This document shows, in pieces, positions 1-7,197 of a stretch of 19,946 nucleotides of DNA; the first letter of the stretch is position 1, and the number at the start of each line of letters is the position of its first letter. The position numbers and the translations under genes were made by a program. Below the pieces are notes generated by a model. That model made no database searches and had not been told where the DNA came from. It worked only from the letters and a program-made list of their open reading frames with translations. This stretch comes from DASUZD01 sp036377055 (GTDB taxonomy: Bacteria; Actinomycetota; Thermoleophilia; Gaiellales; Gaiellaceae), in NCBI GenBank assembly GCA_036377055.1, contig DASUZD010000255.1, positions 1 to 19,946 on the forward strand. The letters run 5' to 3'.

Positions 1-1
1 G

Positions 2-433
2 TGCGGCCAGATGCACTTCTACCGCCACCTGGCGTTCAAGTTCATCCGCGAGCACCCGGGCGAGAAGGCCAAGCTTGCAGGGCTCGGAGCCCAGTGGCTC
101 TGGCAGCCGTCGGTGACGAAGACGGAGGGCCGGCGCGGCGCCGGGTCGAGCCTAGACGTCGGCCGGAGCCTCGTCGAGCCGGCGTTCATGATCGCGCTCT
201 ACGTCCTCGGCGCGATCGGCCTCTTCCTCGTCCCGAGGCGACTCGCGGCGCTGGCCGTGCTCCTGCTCGCCTACGACACGCTGACGGCGATGCTCTTCGC
301 CGGCGAGACGCGCTACCGCGTGCCGTGGGACTTCGTCATCGCCGTCTGCGCTGCCGCGACGGTCACGCGCGTTCTACACCGCATCGAGCTCGAACGACCA
401 CCGGCTCGGCCGCCCGAGCCCGCGGCGCGCTAG
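2..433 (+). CDS. C-terminal fragment of a membrane glycosyltransferase (GT39/PMT-like), cut by the window edge
   Basis: The reading frame is open from base 2 and ends at TAG 431-433, so this is the last ~143 residues of a longer protein; the internal ATG at 11 is not taken as the start. A soluble stretch ('FIREHPGEKAKL', then 'WLWQPSVTKTEG') precedes three hydrophobic segments: 'MIALYVLGAIGLFLV', 'LAALAVLLLAYDTLTAMLFA' and 'WDFVIAVCAAATVTRVL'. The motif 'GETRYRVPWD' between the last two resembles the tail of dolichyl-phosphate-mannose-type (GT39) multi-span glycosyltransferases, which move sugars from lipid carriers outside the membrane. The catalytic N-terminal loops are outside the window, so substrate and activity cannot be judged. 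A proline- and arginine-rich cytoplasmic tail ends the protein. It converges on the GT2 gene that follows. Confidence 0.75.
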   Translation, partial: CGQMHFYRHLAFKFIREHPGEKAKLAGLGAQWLWQPSVTKTEGRRGAGSSLDVGRSLVEPAFMIALYVLGAIGLFLVPRRLAALAVLLLAYDTLTAMLFAGETRYRVPWDFVIAVCAAATVTRVLHRIELERPPARPPEPAAR

Positions 434-448
434 ACGCCACGGTCTTAG

Positions 449-467
449 GGCCGCGTGTCACGCGGCC
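449..467. terminator. Perfect inverted repeat between converging genes, candidate bidirectional terminator
   Basis: Bases 449-457 (GGCCGCGTG) are the exact reverse complement of 459-467 (CACGCGGCC), with one base between; in RNA this is a 7-8 bp GC-rich stem with a small loop. It sits in the 38-base gap between the stop of the GT39 fragment (433) and the stop of the minus-strand GT2 gene (472). Neither side has a clear U-tract, so intrinsic termination is inferred from position and symmetry only. Confidence 0.5.
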
Positions 468-471
468 GAGT

Positions 472-1299
472 CTAGGTCGCCGCGGGAAAGAAGCCGGCGA
501 CCGAGACCGTCACCTGCTCGCCCTGCCGGTACTTCTCCAGCTTCCACGACGACTCCTCCGGCCGTCGCGCGAGCTCCGCGATCCGCCGACACAGGGTCGC
601 GCGCCGGCTCCCCGCGATTCGCTCGACATAGCTGAGCCGCGCGTGCTGCCGCACTGGCTGGCGGCTGCTCCGGCGAAGGAAGCAGACGTGCAGGCAGCGC
701 ACCGGCGCTTCGTCCCACGGGTGCTCGTCGCGGAGCCACCGGAACTCCTCGACCGGGCGTGCGAAGCGCGCTCCGCTTCCCATCAGGCGCTCGGGCGGGC
801 GGTCCTCCCACGCGGAGAGCGGGCCGAAGTTATAGAGCATCGTGGTACTCCGGGACGGCGGCGCCAGCCAGCCGGTGGCAAGCTCGCGTTCCCGGTCGAG
901 CTCGGAGCAGTGCAGCTGCATCGCCTTGACGATGAAGTAGTTGTCGAACTCGCGGGCCGCGAGCCGCGCTCGCATCGGCGGCAGGCTGGCCGGGTCGTAC
1001 AGCTCGTCGCCGTCGACGCCGATGACCCAGGTGTCAGTGCCGACGTAGGGCAGCAGTCGCTCGTGAGAGATCGCAGGGTCGTCGATCTGCTCGAAGCGCG
1101 CGTGCGGAAGCTCGCCCGCGAGGCGGCGAAGGATCTCCGGTGTTCTGTCGCGCGAGCGGTGGTCGAAGAGGAGGAGCTCGTCGCAGAAGCAGGCGACGTT
1201 CCGCACGGCCTGCTCAACGAAGAGGTCCTCGTCGCGCACGAGCACCACGCCGACGATTGTCGGGGCAGCCACAGCCAGAAGATAGCTCGCAGCTGACAC
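472..1299 (-). CDS. GT2-like glycosyltransferase
   Basis: 275 residues starting at GTG 1299. An in-frame TAG two codons upstream makes this the first possible start; no good ribosome binding site is visible. The N-terminal half follows the GT-A fold order: 'PTIVGVVLVRDEDLFVEQ' (first strand and nucleotide-binding loop), 'DHRSRDRTPEIL' (counterpart of the DxGSxDxT loop) and 'WVIGVDGDEL' at about 91-100, a DxD-type metal site. After about residue 110 the protein is less conserved and rich in Trp, Arg and Cys. It would transfer an activated sugar to an unknown acceptor in the cytoplasm. The gene is divergent from the carbamoyltransferase (50-base gap, no convincing promoter seen) and convergent with the upstream membrane glycosyltransferase. 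GT2 assignment is firm at fold level; the substrate is unknown. Confidence 0.8.
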   Translation of the reverse strand: MSAASYLLAVAAPTIVGVVLVRDEDLFVEQAVRNVACFCDELLLFDHRSRDRTPEILRRLAGELPHARFEQIDDPAISHERLLPYVGTDTWVIGVDGDELYDPASLPPMRARLAAREFDNYFIVKAMQLHCSELDRERELATGWLAPPSRSTTMLYNFGPLSAWEDRPPERLMGSGARFARPVEEFRWLRDEHPWDEAPVRCLHVCFLRRSSRQPVRQHARLSYVERIAGSRRATLCRRIAELARRPEESSWKLEKYRQGEQVTVSVAGFFPAAT

Positions 1300-1349
1300 G
1301 GCCTACGCGTTACCGCTGGCGCCGCTCCTAACAGTTCGTCCACACGGGA

Positions 1350-3104
1350 ATGCCACAATACGGGCGCGTGACCGCGATTCTGGGTTTGAACGCCTATCAC
1401 GGCGACGCGGCGGCGGCACTCCTCATCGACGGCGAGCTGGTAGCGGCGGCCGAGGAAGAGCGCTTCAACCGCGTCAAGCACTGCGCCGGCTTCCCCGAGC
1501 AGGCCGCCGCCTGGTGCCTCGCCGACGCCGGCCTGACGGCCGCCGACCTCGACCACGTCGCCGTCTCGCGCGACCCGAAGGCGAACCTCGGCCGGAAGCT
1601 GCTGCGCACGATCCGGCACGGAGCGAGTGCTCGCTACCTGAAGGCGCGGCTCGAGAACGCGGCCAAGGTGCGCGACGTCAGGAGCGCGCTCGCCCGAGCT
1701 CTCGCCACAGACCCGGCCGAGATCCGTGCCGACCTGCACAACGTCGAGCACCACCAGGCCCACGTCGCGAGCGCGTTCTTCGTCTCGCCGTTCGACGAGG
1801 CGGCGATCCTCTCCGTCGACGGCTTCGGCGACTTCGCCTCGACGATGCTCGCCGAGGGCCACGGCTCGCGCTTCGACGTCCTCGACCGCGTCCTCTTCCC
1901 GCACTCGCTCGGGATCTTCTACACCGCGGTCACGCAGTGGCTCGGCTTCCCGAAGTACGGCGACGAGGGGAAGGTGATGGGCCTCGCGCCGTACGGCGAC
2001 CCGGAGCGGCACCGCGCGCGGATGCACGAGCTCGTCCGCCTCGACGGCTCGCTGTTCGAGCTCGGGCTCGACTACTTCACGCACGACAAGGAAGGCGTCG
2101 ACATGACGTGGGACGAGCAGTCGCCGACGATCGGGCGGATCTACTCGGACCGGATGATCGAGGCGTTCGGCCCGGCGCGGGAGCCGCGGACGGAGCTGAC
2201 GGAGACCCACGAGGACGTGGCCGCCGCGCTCCAGGCGATGCTGGAGGACGCATACCTCCACCTCGTCCGCGTGCTCTGGGAGCGGACCCGGATCCCGAAC
2301 CTCTGCCTCGCGGGCGGCGTCGCGCTGAACGCCGTCGTGAACGGCCGCATCAGGCCGGAGACGCCGTTCGACGAGGTCTACGTCCAGCCGGCCGCGGGCG
2401 ACTCGGGCACGGCCGTCGGCTCGGCCTACTGGGTGTGGAACCAGCAGCTCGGCCGCGAGCGGAGCTACGTGATGGAGCACGCCTACACCGGTCCCGGCTA
2501 CTCGGACGACGAGTGCGCTGCGGCGATCGCGGCCGTGGGCCTGCAAACGGACCGCCTCGACGACGACGACCTCTTCCCGGCCGTCGCCGCACGGATCGCC
2601 GACGGCGACGTCGTCGGCTGGTTCCAGGGCCGGATGGAGTTCGGCCCGCGCGCGCTCGGGCACCGCTCGATCGTCGTCGACCCGCGTCGCCCCGACATGA
2701 AGGACGTCCTCAACGCGCGGATCAAGCATCGCGAGCCGTTCCGGCCGTTCGCACCCTCGATCCTCGCCGAGGCGACGGGGGAGTGGTTCGAGCAGGACTA
2801 CGAGTCTCCGTTCATGGTGCTCGTCTACAAGACGAAGCCGGACAAGCGCGACAAGATTCCGGCCGTGAACCACGTCGACGACACCGGCCGGCTCCAGACC
2901 GTCGACGAGCGCGTCAGCCCGCGCTACTACCGGCTGATCAAGGAGTTCGAGCGGCTGACCGGGGTGCCCGTCGTCCTGAACACATCGTTCAATGAGAACG
3001 AACCGATCGTGATGACGCCGGAGCAGGCCGTGGAGACCTTCCAGAAGACGAGGATGGATGTCCTCGTGCTCGGCAACCACGTGGTCCGCCGGGAGGCCGC
3101 GTGA
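1350..3104 (+). CDS. O-carbamoyltransferase, NodU/CmcH/TobZ family
   Basis: 584 residues, the usual length for this family, which makes carbamoyl-adenylate from carbamoyl phosphate and ATP and transfers the carbamoyl group to a hydroxyl, often on a sugar. The N-terminal Kae1-like domain opens with 'ILGLNAYHGDAAAAL', carries the metal-site motif 'EHHQAHVASA' (His at about 134, 135 and 138), 'SVDGFGD' (about 155-161) and 'LAGGVALN' (about 320-327). The C-terminal YrdC-like domain has 'GWFQGRMEFGPRALGHRS' (about 423-440) and ends with 'PVVLNTSFNENEPIV'. All expected motifs look intact. ATG 1350 is taken as the start; GTG 1368 is an alternative that brings the protein closer to the usual N-terminus, and neither has a strong ribosome binding site. 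It is the first gene of the glycan operon, and its stop overlaps the permease start by 4 bases. The carbamoylated product is inferred to be the glycan made here. Confidence 0.93.
   Translation: MPQYGRVTAILGLNAYHGDAAAALLIDGELVAAAEEERFNRVKHCAGFPEQAAAWCLADAGLTAADLDHVAVSRDPKANLGRKLLRTIRHGASARYLKARLENAAKVRDVRSALARALATDPAEIRADLHNVEHHQAHVASAFFVSPFDEAAILSVDGFGDFASTMLAEGHGSRFDVLDRVLFPHSLGIFYTAVTQWLGFPKYGDEGKVMGLAPYGDPERHRARMHELVRLDGSLFELGLDYFTHDKEGVDMTWDEQSPTIGRIYSDRMIEAFGPAREPRTELTETHEDVAAALQAMLEDAYLHLVRVLWERTRIPNLCLAGGVALNAVVNGRIRPETPFDEVYVQPAAGDSGTAVGSAYWVWNQQLGRERSYVMEHAYTGPGYSDDECAAAIAAVGLQTDRLDDDDLFPAVAARIADGDVVGWFQGRMEFGPRALGHRSIVVDPRRPDMKDVLNARIKHREPFRPFAPSILAEATGEWFEQDYESPFMVLVYKTKPDKRDKIPAVNHVDDTGRLQTVDERVSPRYYRLIKEFERLTGVPVVLNTSFNENEPIVMTPEQAVETFQKTRMDVLVLGNHVVRREAA
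3092..3096 (+). promoter_or_regulatory. Ribosome binding site of the Wzm-like permease
   Basis: GGAGG lies inside the end of the carbamoyltransferase gene, 4 bases before GTG 3101. It supports the GTG that overlaps the previous stop as the true permease start. Confidence 0.6.
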
Positions 3105-3970
3105 GCATCGCCGACGCGCTCGGCGGCGCGCCCGCCGCCCGTCGCACGATCCGGCTCGAGCGCACGGGCCGCCGCCTGCCCTTGTCGGTCCGCGACCTGC
3201 GCGAGCTGCTCGCGTACCACGAGCTGCTTTTCTTCCTCGTCTGGCGCGACGTGAAGGTGAAGTACAAGCAGACGGCGCTCGGCGTCCTGTGGGCGGTGCT
3301 CGTGCCGTTCACTCAGATGTTGATCTTCACGCTCGTCTTCAACCGTGCGCTGCACGTCAAGTCGGAGTACCACGTCCCGTACCCGCTCTTCGTCTACACC
3401 GCGATGCTGCCCTGGACGTACTTCACCTCCTGCCTGTCCGCGAGCAGCACGAGCATCGTCGGGAACCAGAACCTGATCACCAAGGTCTTCTTCCCGCGCC
3501 TGATCATCCCGCTGGCGGCCGTCGTCGCGCCAGTGCTCGACTTCCTGCTCGCGTTCAGCGTCCTGTTCGGGTTGTTCATCTACTACGGGCGCGCCCCGCA
3601 CTGGCACGCGGTCGTCATTCCCGCCTTTCTCGGGATGGCGCTGCTGACAGCGTTCGGCGTCGGCCTCTGGCTCTCCGCGCTCAACGTGCGCTACCGCGAC
3701 GTGCCGTTCGTCGTGCCGTACCTCGTGATGATGTGGTTCTTCGCCACGCCGATCGTCTACGGCGTCACGGCCGTGAAGTCGAGCACGCAGGGCCTGCTCG
3801 CGCTGAACCCGATGGCGGGCGTGATCGACGGCTTCCGCTGGGCCGTCCTCGGCCGCGGGCTGCCGCACTACCACGTCTACGCCGTCAGCTTCGCCATCGC
3901 CCTCGCGATCATGCTCAGCGGCCTCTGGTACTTCCGCCGCGTCGAGCGCTACTTCGCCGACCTGATCTGA
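3101..3970 (+). CDS. ABC-2 type polysaccharide export permease (Wzm-like)
   Basis: 289 residues, normal for Wzm/KpsM/TagG-type permeases. After a basic cytoplasmic N-terminus, the amphipathic segment 'WRDVKVKYKQTALGVLW' (about 48-64) is characteristic of the family and contacts the ATPase. About six hydrophobic spans follow, starting with 'VPFTQMLIFTLVF'; 'LNVRYRDVPFVVPYLVMMWFF' includes the conserved segment before the late spans, and 'NPMAGVIDGFRWAVLG' precedes the last. The protein forms the membrane channel that moves a lipid-linked glycan out of the cytoplasm. The GTG start overlaps the upstream stop (GTGA), and the partner ATPase follows after 7 bases. Teichoic-acid-type substrates cannot be excluded from the permease alone. 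Confidence 0.93.
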   Translation: MSIADALGGAPAARRTIRLERTGRRLPLSVRDLRELLAYHELLFFLVWRDVKVKYKQTALGVLWAVLVPFTQMLIFTLVFNRALHVKSEYHVPYPLFVYTAMLPWTYFTSCLSASSTSIVGNQNLITKVFFPRLIIPLAAVVAPVLDFLLAFSVLFGLFIYYGRAPHWHAVVIPAFLGMALLTAFGVGLWLSALNVRYRDVPFVVPYLVMMWFFATPIVYGVTAVKSSTQGLLALNPMAGVIDGFRWAVLGRGLPHYHVYAVSFAIALAIMLSGLWYFRRVERYFADLI

Positions 3971-3977
3971 GGAGACG

Positions 3978-5279
3978 ATGAGCAGCCTCGCGATCGACGT
4001 CGTCGGCATCTCGAAGCAGTACCGCATCGGGCAGATGCACTCGGCCATCGACACGCTCCGCGACCACGTGATGCACGGCCTGCGGACGCTGCGGACGCGG
4101 TCGGCGCCGCGCGAGACGATCTGGGCGCTCGACGACGTCTCGTTCCAGGTCGCCGAGGGCGAGGTGCTCGGCATCATCGGCCGGAACGGCGCCGGCAAGA
4201 CGACGCTGCTCCGGCTCCTGTCGCGGATCACCGAGCCGACGAGAGGCTACGCCGACGTCACCGGCCGCGTCGGCAGCCTGCTCGAGGTCGGCACCGGCTT
4301 CCACGCGGAGCTGAGCGGCCGCGAGAACATCTTCCTGAACGGCGCGATCCTCGGCATGCGCCGGAGCGAGATCGTCCGGAAGTTCGACGAGATCGTCGAG
4401 TTCTCCGGCGTCGAGCAGTTTCTCGACACGCCGGTGAAGCGCTACTCGAGCGGCATGTTCGTCCGCCTCGCGTTCTCCGTCGCCGCGCACCTCGAGCCGG
4501 AGATCCTGATCGTCGACGAGGTGCTCGCGGTCGGCGACGCGGAGTTCCAGAAGCGGTGCCTCGGCAAGATGGAGAGCTACGGCCAGTCGGGTCGCACAGT
4601 GCTCTTCGTCTCGCACTCGATGCCGACGATCGCGCGTCTTTGCCCGCGTCTCCTCCTCCTCGACCGCGGGCGTCTGGTCGAGGACGGCCCGGCGGAGCAC
4701 GTGATCGGGCGCTACCTGCACGGCGACATCGGCACCTCGGCGCGACGCGAGTGGCACGACCGGGAGACCGCGCCGGGCGACGACTGGGCGCGGTTGCGCT
4801 CGGCACGCGTCGTCGACGCGAACGGCGTCACGTCGGACGTCGTCGACGTCACGGAGCCCGTCGGGATCGAGATCGCCTTCGACCTCCTGCGTCGCGAGAC
4901 CGTCTTCCCCTGGATCGACCTCCTCGACGAGGGCGGGACTCTCGTGTTCAGCGCGCTCGACACGAACCCGGTGTGGTCTGAGCCGCGAGAGCCCGGCCGC
5001 TACGTCGCGACCGCCTGGATCCCCGAGCACCTGCTAAACGAAGGGACGCTGCACGTGACGGTCTCCGTCAAGTCGATGCTGCTCGGCGCGAAGCCGTGGC
5101 GACACGCGGAGGTCGAGGCCGCGCTGACCTTCCAGGTCGTGGAGCGCGACGAGCCGACCGCGCGCGGCTACTTCACGGGGAGGATCGGCGGCCCGGTCAG
5201 GCCGCTTCTTCGGTGGACGGAGGAGGCCGCCGGCGCCGAGGGCGGCACCCCGCTCGTCGCGCGCGGCCAGAGCGATTGA
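3978..5279 (+). CDS. ABC ATPase of polysaccharide export with C-terminal Wzt-type domain
   Basis: 433 residues. The nucleotide-binding domain covers about 1-250: Walker A 'GRNGAGKT' (68-75), signature 'YSSGM' (156-160), Walker B 'ILIVDEV' (176-182) and H-loop 'SHS' (212-214). The signature 'YSSGM' in place of LSGGQ is usual for Wzt/KpsT/TagH proteins. The remaining ~180 residues (about 255-410) form a beta-rich region that matches the place and size of the Wzt C-terminal domain, which in Gram-negative O-antigen exporters binds the modified end of the glycan. ATG 3978 is preceded by AGGAG at 3970-3974. The gene follows the permease by 7 bases and overlaps the next gene by 4. A final ~20-residue tail rich in Gly, Ala and Glu looks unstructured. 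Export function is well supported; specific end recognition is inferred. Confidence 0.92.
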   Translation: MSSLAIDVVGISKQYRIGQMHSAIDTLRDHVMHGLRTLRTRSAPRETIWALDDVSFQVAEGEVLGIIGRNGAGKTTLLRLLSRITEPTRGYADVTGRVGSLLEVGTGFHAELSGRENIFLNGAILGMRRSEIVRKFDEIVEFSGVEQFLDTPVKRYSSGMFVRLAFSVAAHLEPEILIVDEVLAVGDAEFQKRCLGKMESYGQSGRTVLFVSHSMPTIARLCPRLLLLDRGRLVEDGPAEHVIGRYLHGDIGTSARREWHDRETAPGDDWARLRSARVVDANGVTSDVVDVTEPVGIEIAFDLLRRETVFPWIDLLDEGGTLVFSALDTNPVWSEPREPGRYVATAWIPEHLLNEGTLHVTVSVKSMLLGAKPWRHAEVEAALTFQVVERDEPTARGYFTGRIGGPVRPLLRWTEEAAGAEGGTPLVARGQSD

Positions 5280-6304
5280 TCCCGCGGCCGCGCCGCGGCG
5301 CACCGGCGCTGCGGGTCGGCTGGGCGACGGCGACGACCCTGACCGCCGAGCGTGCGAGCTTCCGCAGCCTCGAGACGAGCGTCGCGATGCGGGTCGCGAA
5401 CGTCGCGCGGTGGCTGAACCGGAACACGCGGATCCGGAACGAGCTCTACCGTCCGGGCCGCCGCTACGACGTCGTCGTCTTCGCAAAGGCGATGGACGAG
5501 CGGGCGCGGGCGGAGGCCGAGCGCGTGCAGTCGCTCGGCGGGCGCGTCGTGTTCGACGCGAACGTCAACTACTACGAGGTCTGGGGCGACTACGACCTCC
5601 CGGGGACGCAGCCGACGCCCGAGCAGCAGCGCGACGCGGAGGAGATGACGCGGGCCGCAGACCTCGTCGTCGCGGACTCGAGCTACATCCTCGGGATCGT
5701 CAGGCGCTACAACGAGCGCGCCGTGTGGATCCCGGACAACGTCGATCTCGGGACGTTCCGGCCGCGGCCGCAGCACGAGGGGCCTCGGCTCCGGCTCGCG
5801 TGGTCGGGCCGGTCGCACAAGGCGCGGCCGCTGACGCTCCTCGCCGAGCCCCTTTCCGGCATGGCCGACGTCGAGGTCGTCGTCGTCTCGGACGCGCGCC
5901 CGCCGGAGCTCGAGGCGCTCGCCGAGGTGACCCAGGTGCGGTACGAGCCGTTCAGCCTCCGCGGCTACGCTCGCACGCTCAGGAGCTGCGATGCGATCGT
6001 CTCCCCGAAACGCCTCGTGAACGGGTACGAGCTCGGCCACAGCGAGTGGAAGATCACGCTCGGGATGGCGGCGCGGCTGCCGGCCGTCGCGAGCCCGCAG
6101 CAGTCGTACGTGGAGGCGATCGGCGCGCACGGCGGCGGGATCGTCGCCGACTCGCCCGGCGAATGGCGAGCGGCGTTCGAGCGGCTGCGCGACCCCGAGG
6201 TTCGGGAGGAGCTCGGGTCGCGCGCACGCCGCGCCGTGGAGGAGCTCTACGCGACGCCGGTCGTAGCGAAGCGGTACGGAGACGCGCTCCTGGAGCTGGC
6301 GTGA
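5276..6304 (+). CDS. GT-B fold glycosyltransferase, family 1/4-like, TTG start
   Basis: 342 residues if started at TTG 5276, which overlaps the ATPase stop as TTGA. The frame is open further upstream, but that part is the out-of-frame shadow of the ATPase and has the wrong composition. Visible landmarks are 'LRVGWATATT' near the N-terminus, 'VVFDANVNYYEVWGDYD' (about 91-107), a domain linker 'IPDNVDLGTFRP' (about 152-163) typical of GT4 enzymes, and 'LRLAWSGRSHKARPL' (about 172-186) opening the C-terminal domain. The donor-site region reads 'SEWKITLGMAARLPAVASP' rather than the usual E-x7-E with 'EAMA(S/C)GLP', so it is a divergent member. It is followed by another GT-B gene with a 4-base overlap. 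Probably a cytoplasmic transferase adding one residue of the exported glycan; donor and acceptor are unknown. Confidence 0.8.
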   Translation: MIPRPRRGAPALRVGWATATTLTAERASFRSLETSVAMRVANVARWLNRNTRIRNELYRPGRRYDVVVFAKAMDERARAEAERVQSLGGRVVFDANVNYYEVWGDYDLPGTQPTPEQQRDAEEMTRAADLVVADSSYILGIVRRYNERAVWIPDNVDLGTFRPRPQHEGPRLRLAWSGRSHKARPLTLLAEPLSGMADVEVVVVSDARPPELEALAEVTQVRYEPFSLRGYARTLRSCDAIVSPKRLVNGYELGHSEWKITLGMAARLPAVASPQQSYVEAIGAHGGGIVADSPGEWRAAFERLRDPEVREELGSRARRAVEELYATPVVAKRYGDALLELA

Positions 6305-7197
6305 GGCTGCGCGCCCCGGACGTCGCCATCTCGCACCGCCTCCGGCGGCCGCCGTACGGAGGGTCGAACCAGTTCCTCCTCGCACTCCGGGGCGAGCTCG
6401 AGCGGCGCGGCCTTCGCGTCTCCCACGGCCGGCTGCCGCGACGAGCGCGCGCCGTGCTCCTGCACGCGTACCTGGTGGAGGGAGTGCCGCCTGCCGGCGC
6501 GCGCGTCGTCCACCGCGTCGACGGCCCGATCCGGCTCTACCGCGGGACGGACGACGGCGCCGACGCCCGGATCGAAGAGCTCAACCGCACGTACGCCGAC
6601 GCCACGATCTTCCAGTCGCAGTACAGCCTGGCCGCGCACCGGGAGCTCGGGATCGACCTCCGCGAGCCGGTCGTGATCCCGAACGCCGTCGACCCTGCGA
6701 TCTTCTTCCCGGCCGAGCGGGAACCGCCTCGCCGGCGGCTGAAGCTGATCGCGACGAGCTGGTCGGACAACCCACGCAAAGGCGCGGGCGCGCTCGAGCG
6801 GATCGCGCGCAGGCTCGACCCCGCGCGCTTCGAGCTCACCTTCGTCGGCCGCACCGCGGTCGATCTCGGGCCAGCACGCGTCGTTCCGCCGCGCGGCTCG
6901 CGCGAGGTCGCGGCGCTGCTGCGGGCGCACGACGCCTACGTGGCTGCGAGCCTCAACGACCCGTGCTCGAACGCGCTGCTCGAGGCGCTCGCCTGCGGCC
7001 TGCCGGCGCTCTACGCGCGAAGCGGCGGCCACCCGGAGCTCGTCGGCGACGGCGGCCTCGGGTTCGACGACCCCGTCGAGGCGCCGGAGCTCGCGTCGCG
7101 CCTTGCCGAGGAGTGGAGCGAGCTGCGCGAGCGGATCTCGGTCGTCCCGCTCCGCGAGGTCGCGGACCGCTACCTCGCCGCGCTGGGGCTCGGGTGA
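6301..7197 (+). CDS. GT4-family glycosyltransferase (short form)
   Basis: 298 residues from GTG 6301, which overlaps the previous stop (GTGA) and has GGAG at 6292-6295, five bases before it. The N-terminal domain is short and opens with 'PPYGGSNQFLLALRGELERRG', resembling the 'GG..R....L...L..RGH' start of GT4 enzymes. Then come 'RVDGPIRLYRG', a linker 'VIPNAVDPAIFFP' (125-137), and a C-terminal donor domain with 'NDPCSNALLEALACGLP' (219-235), in which Glu228 belongs to the E-x7-E donor motif, and 'SGGHPELVGDGG'. At about 300 residues it is shorter than the usual 360-400, the saving being in the N-terminal acceptor domain. The same 'NDPC...LEALACGLP' signature occurs in the next gene, so the two are likely paralogues. 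The substrate is unknown. Confidence 0.86.
   Translation: MRLRAPDVAISHRLRRPPYGGSNQFLLALRGELERRGLRVSHGRLPRRARAVLLHAYLVEGVPPAGARVVHRVDGPIRLYRGTDDGADARIEELNRTYADATIFQSQYSLAAHRELGIDLREPVVIPNAVDPAIFFPAEREPPRRRLKLIATSWSDNPRKGAGALERIARRLDPARFELTFVGRTAVDLGPARVVPPRGSREVAALLRAHDAYVAASLNDPCSNALLEALACGLPALYARSGGHPELVGDGGLGFDDPVEAPELASRLAEEWSELRERISVVPLREVADRYLAALGLG

Noticed and set aside
783..3080. 765-codon open frame on the minus strand
   Set aside because: It lies opposite the intact carbamoyltransferase and part of the GT2 gene; its translation is Arg/Val/Asp/Glu-rich with no domain, as expected for a GC-rich antisense frame.
5096..5275. 60-codon N-terminal extension of the GT-B gene that starts at 5276
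   Set aside because: The extension is an out-of-frame reading of the ATPase C-terminus, while TTG 5276 forms the same kind of stop/start overlap seen at the neighbouring junctions.
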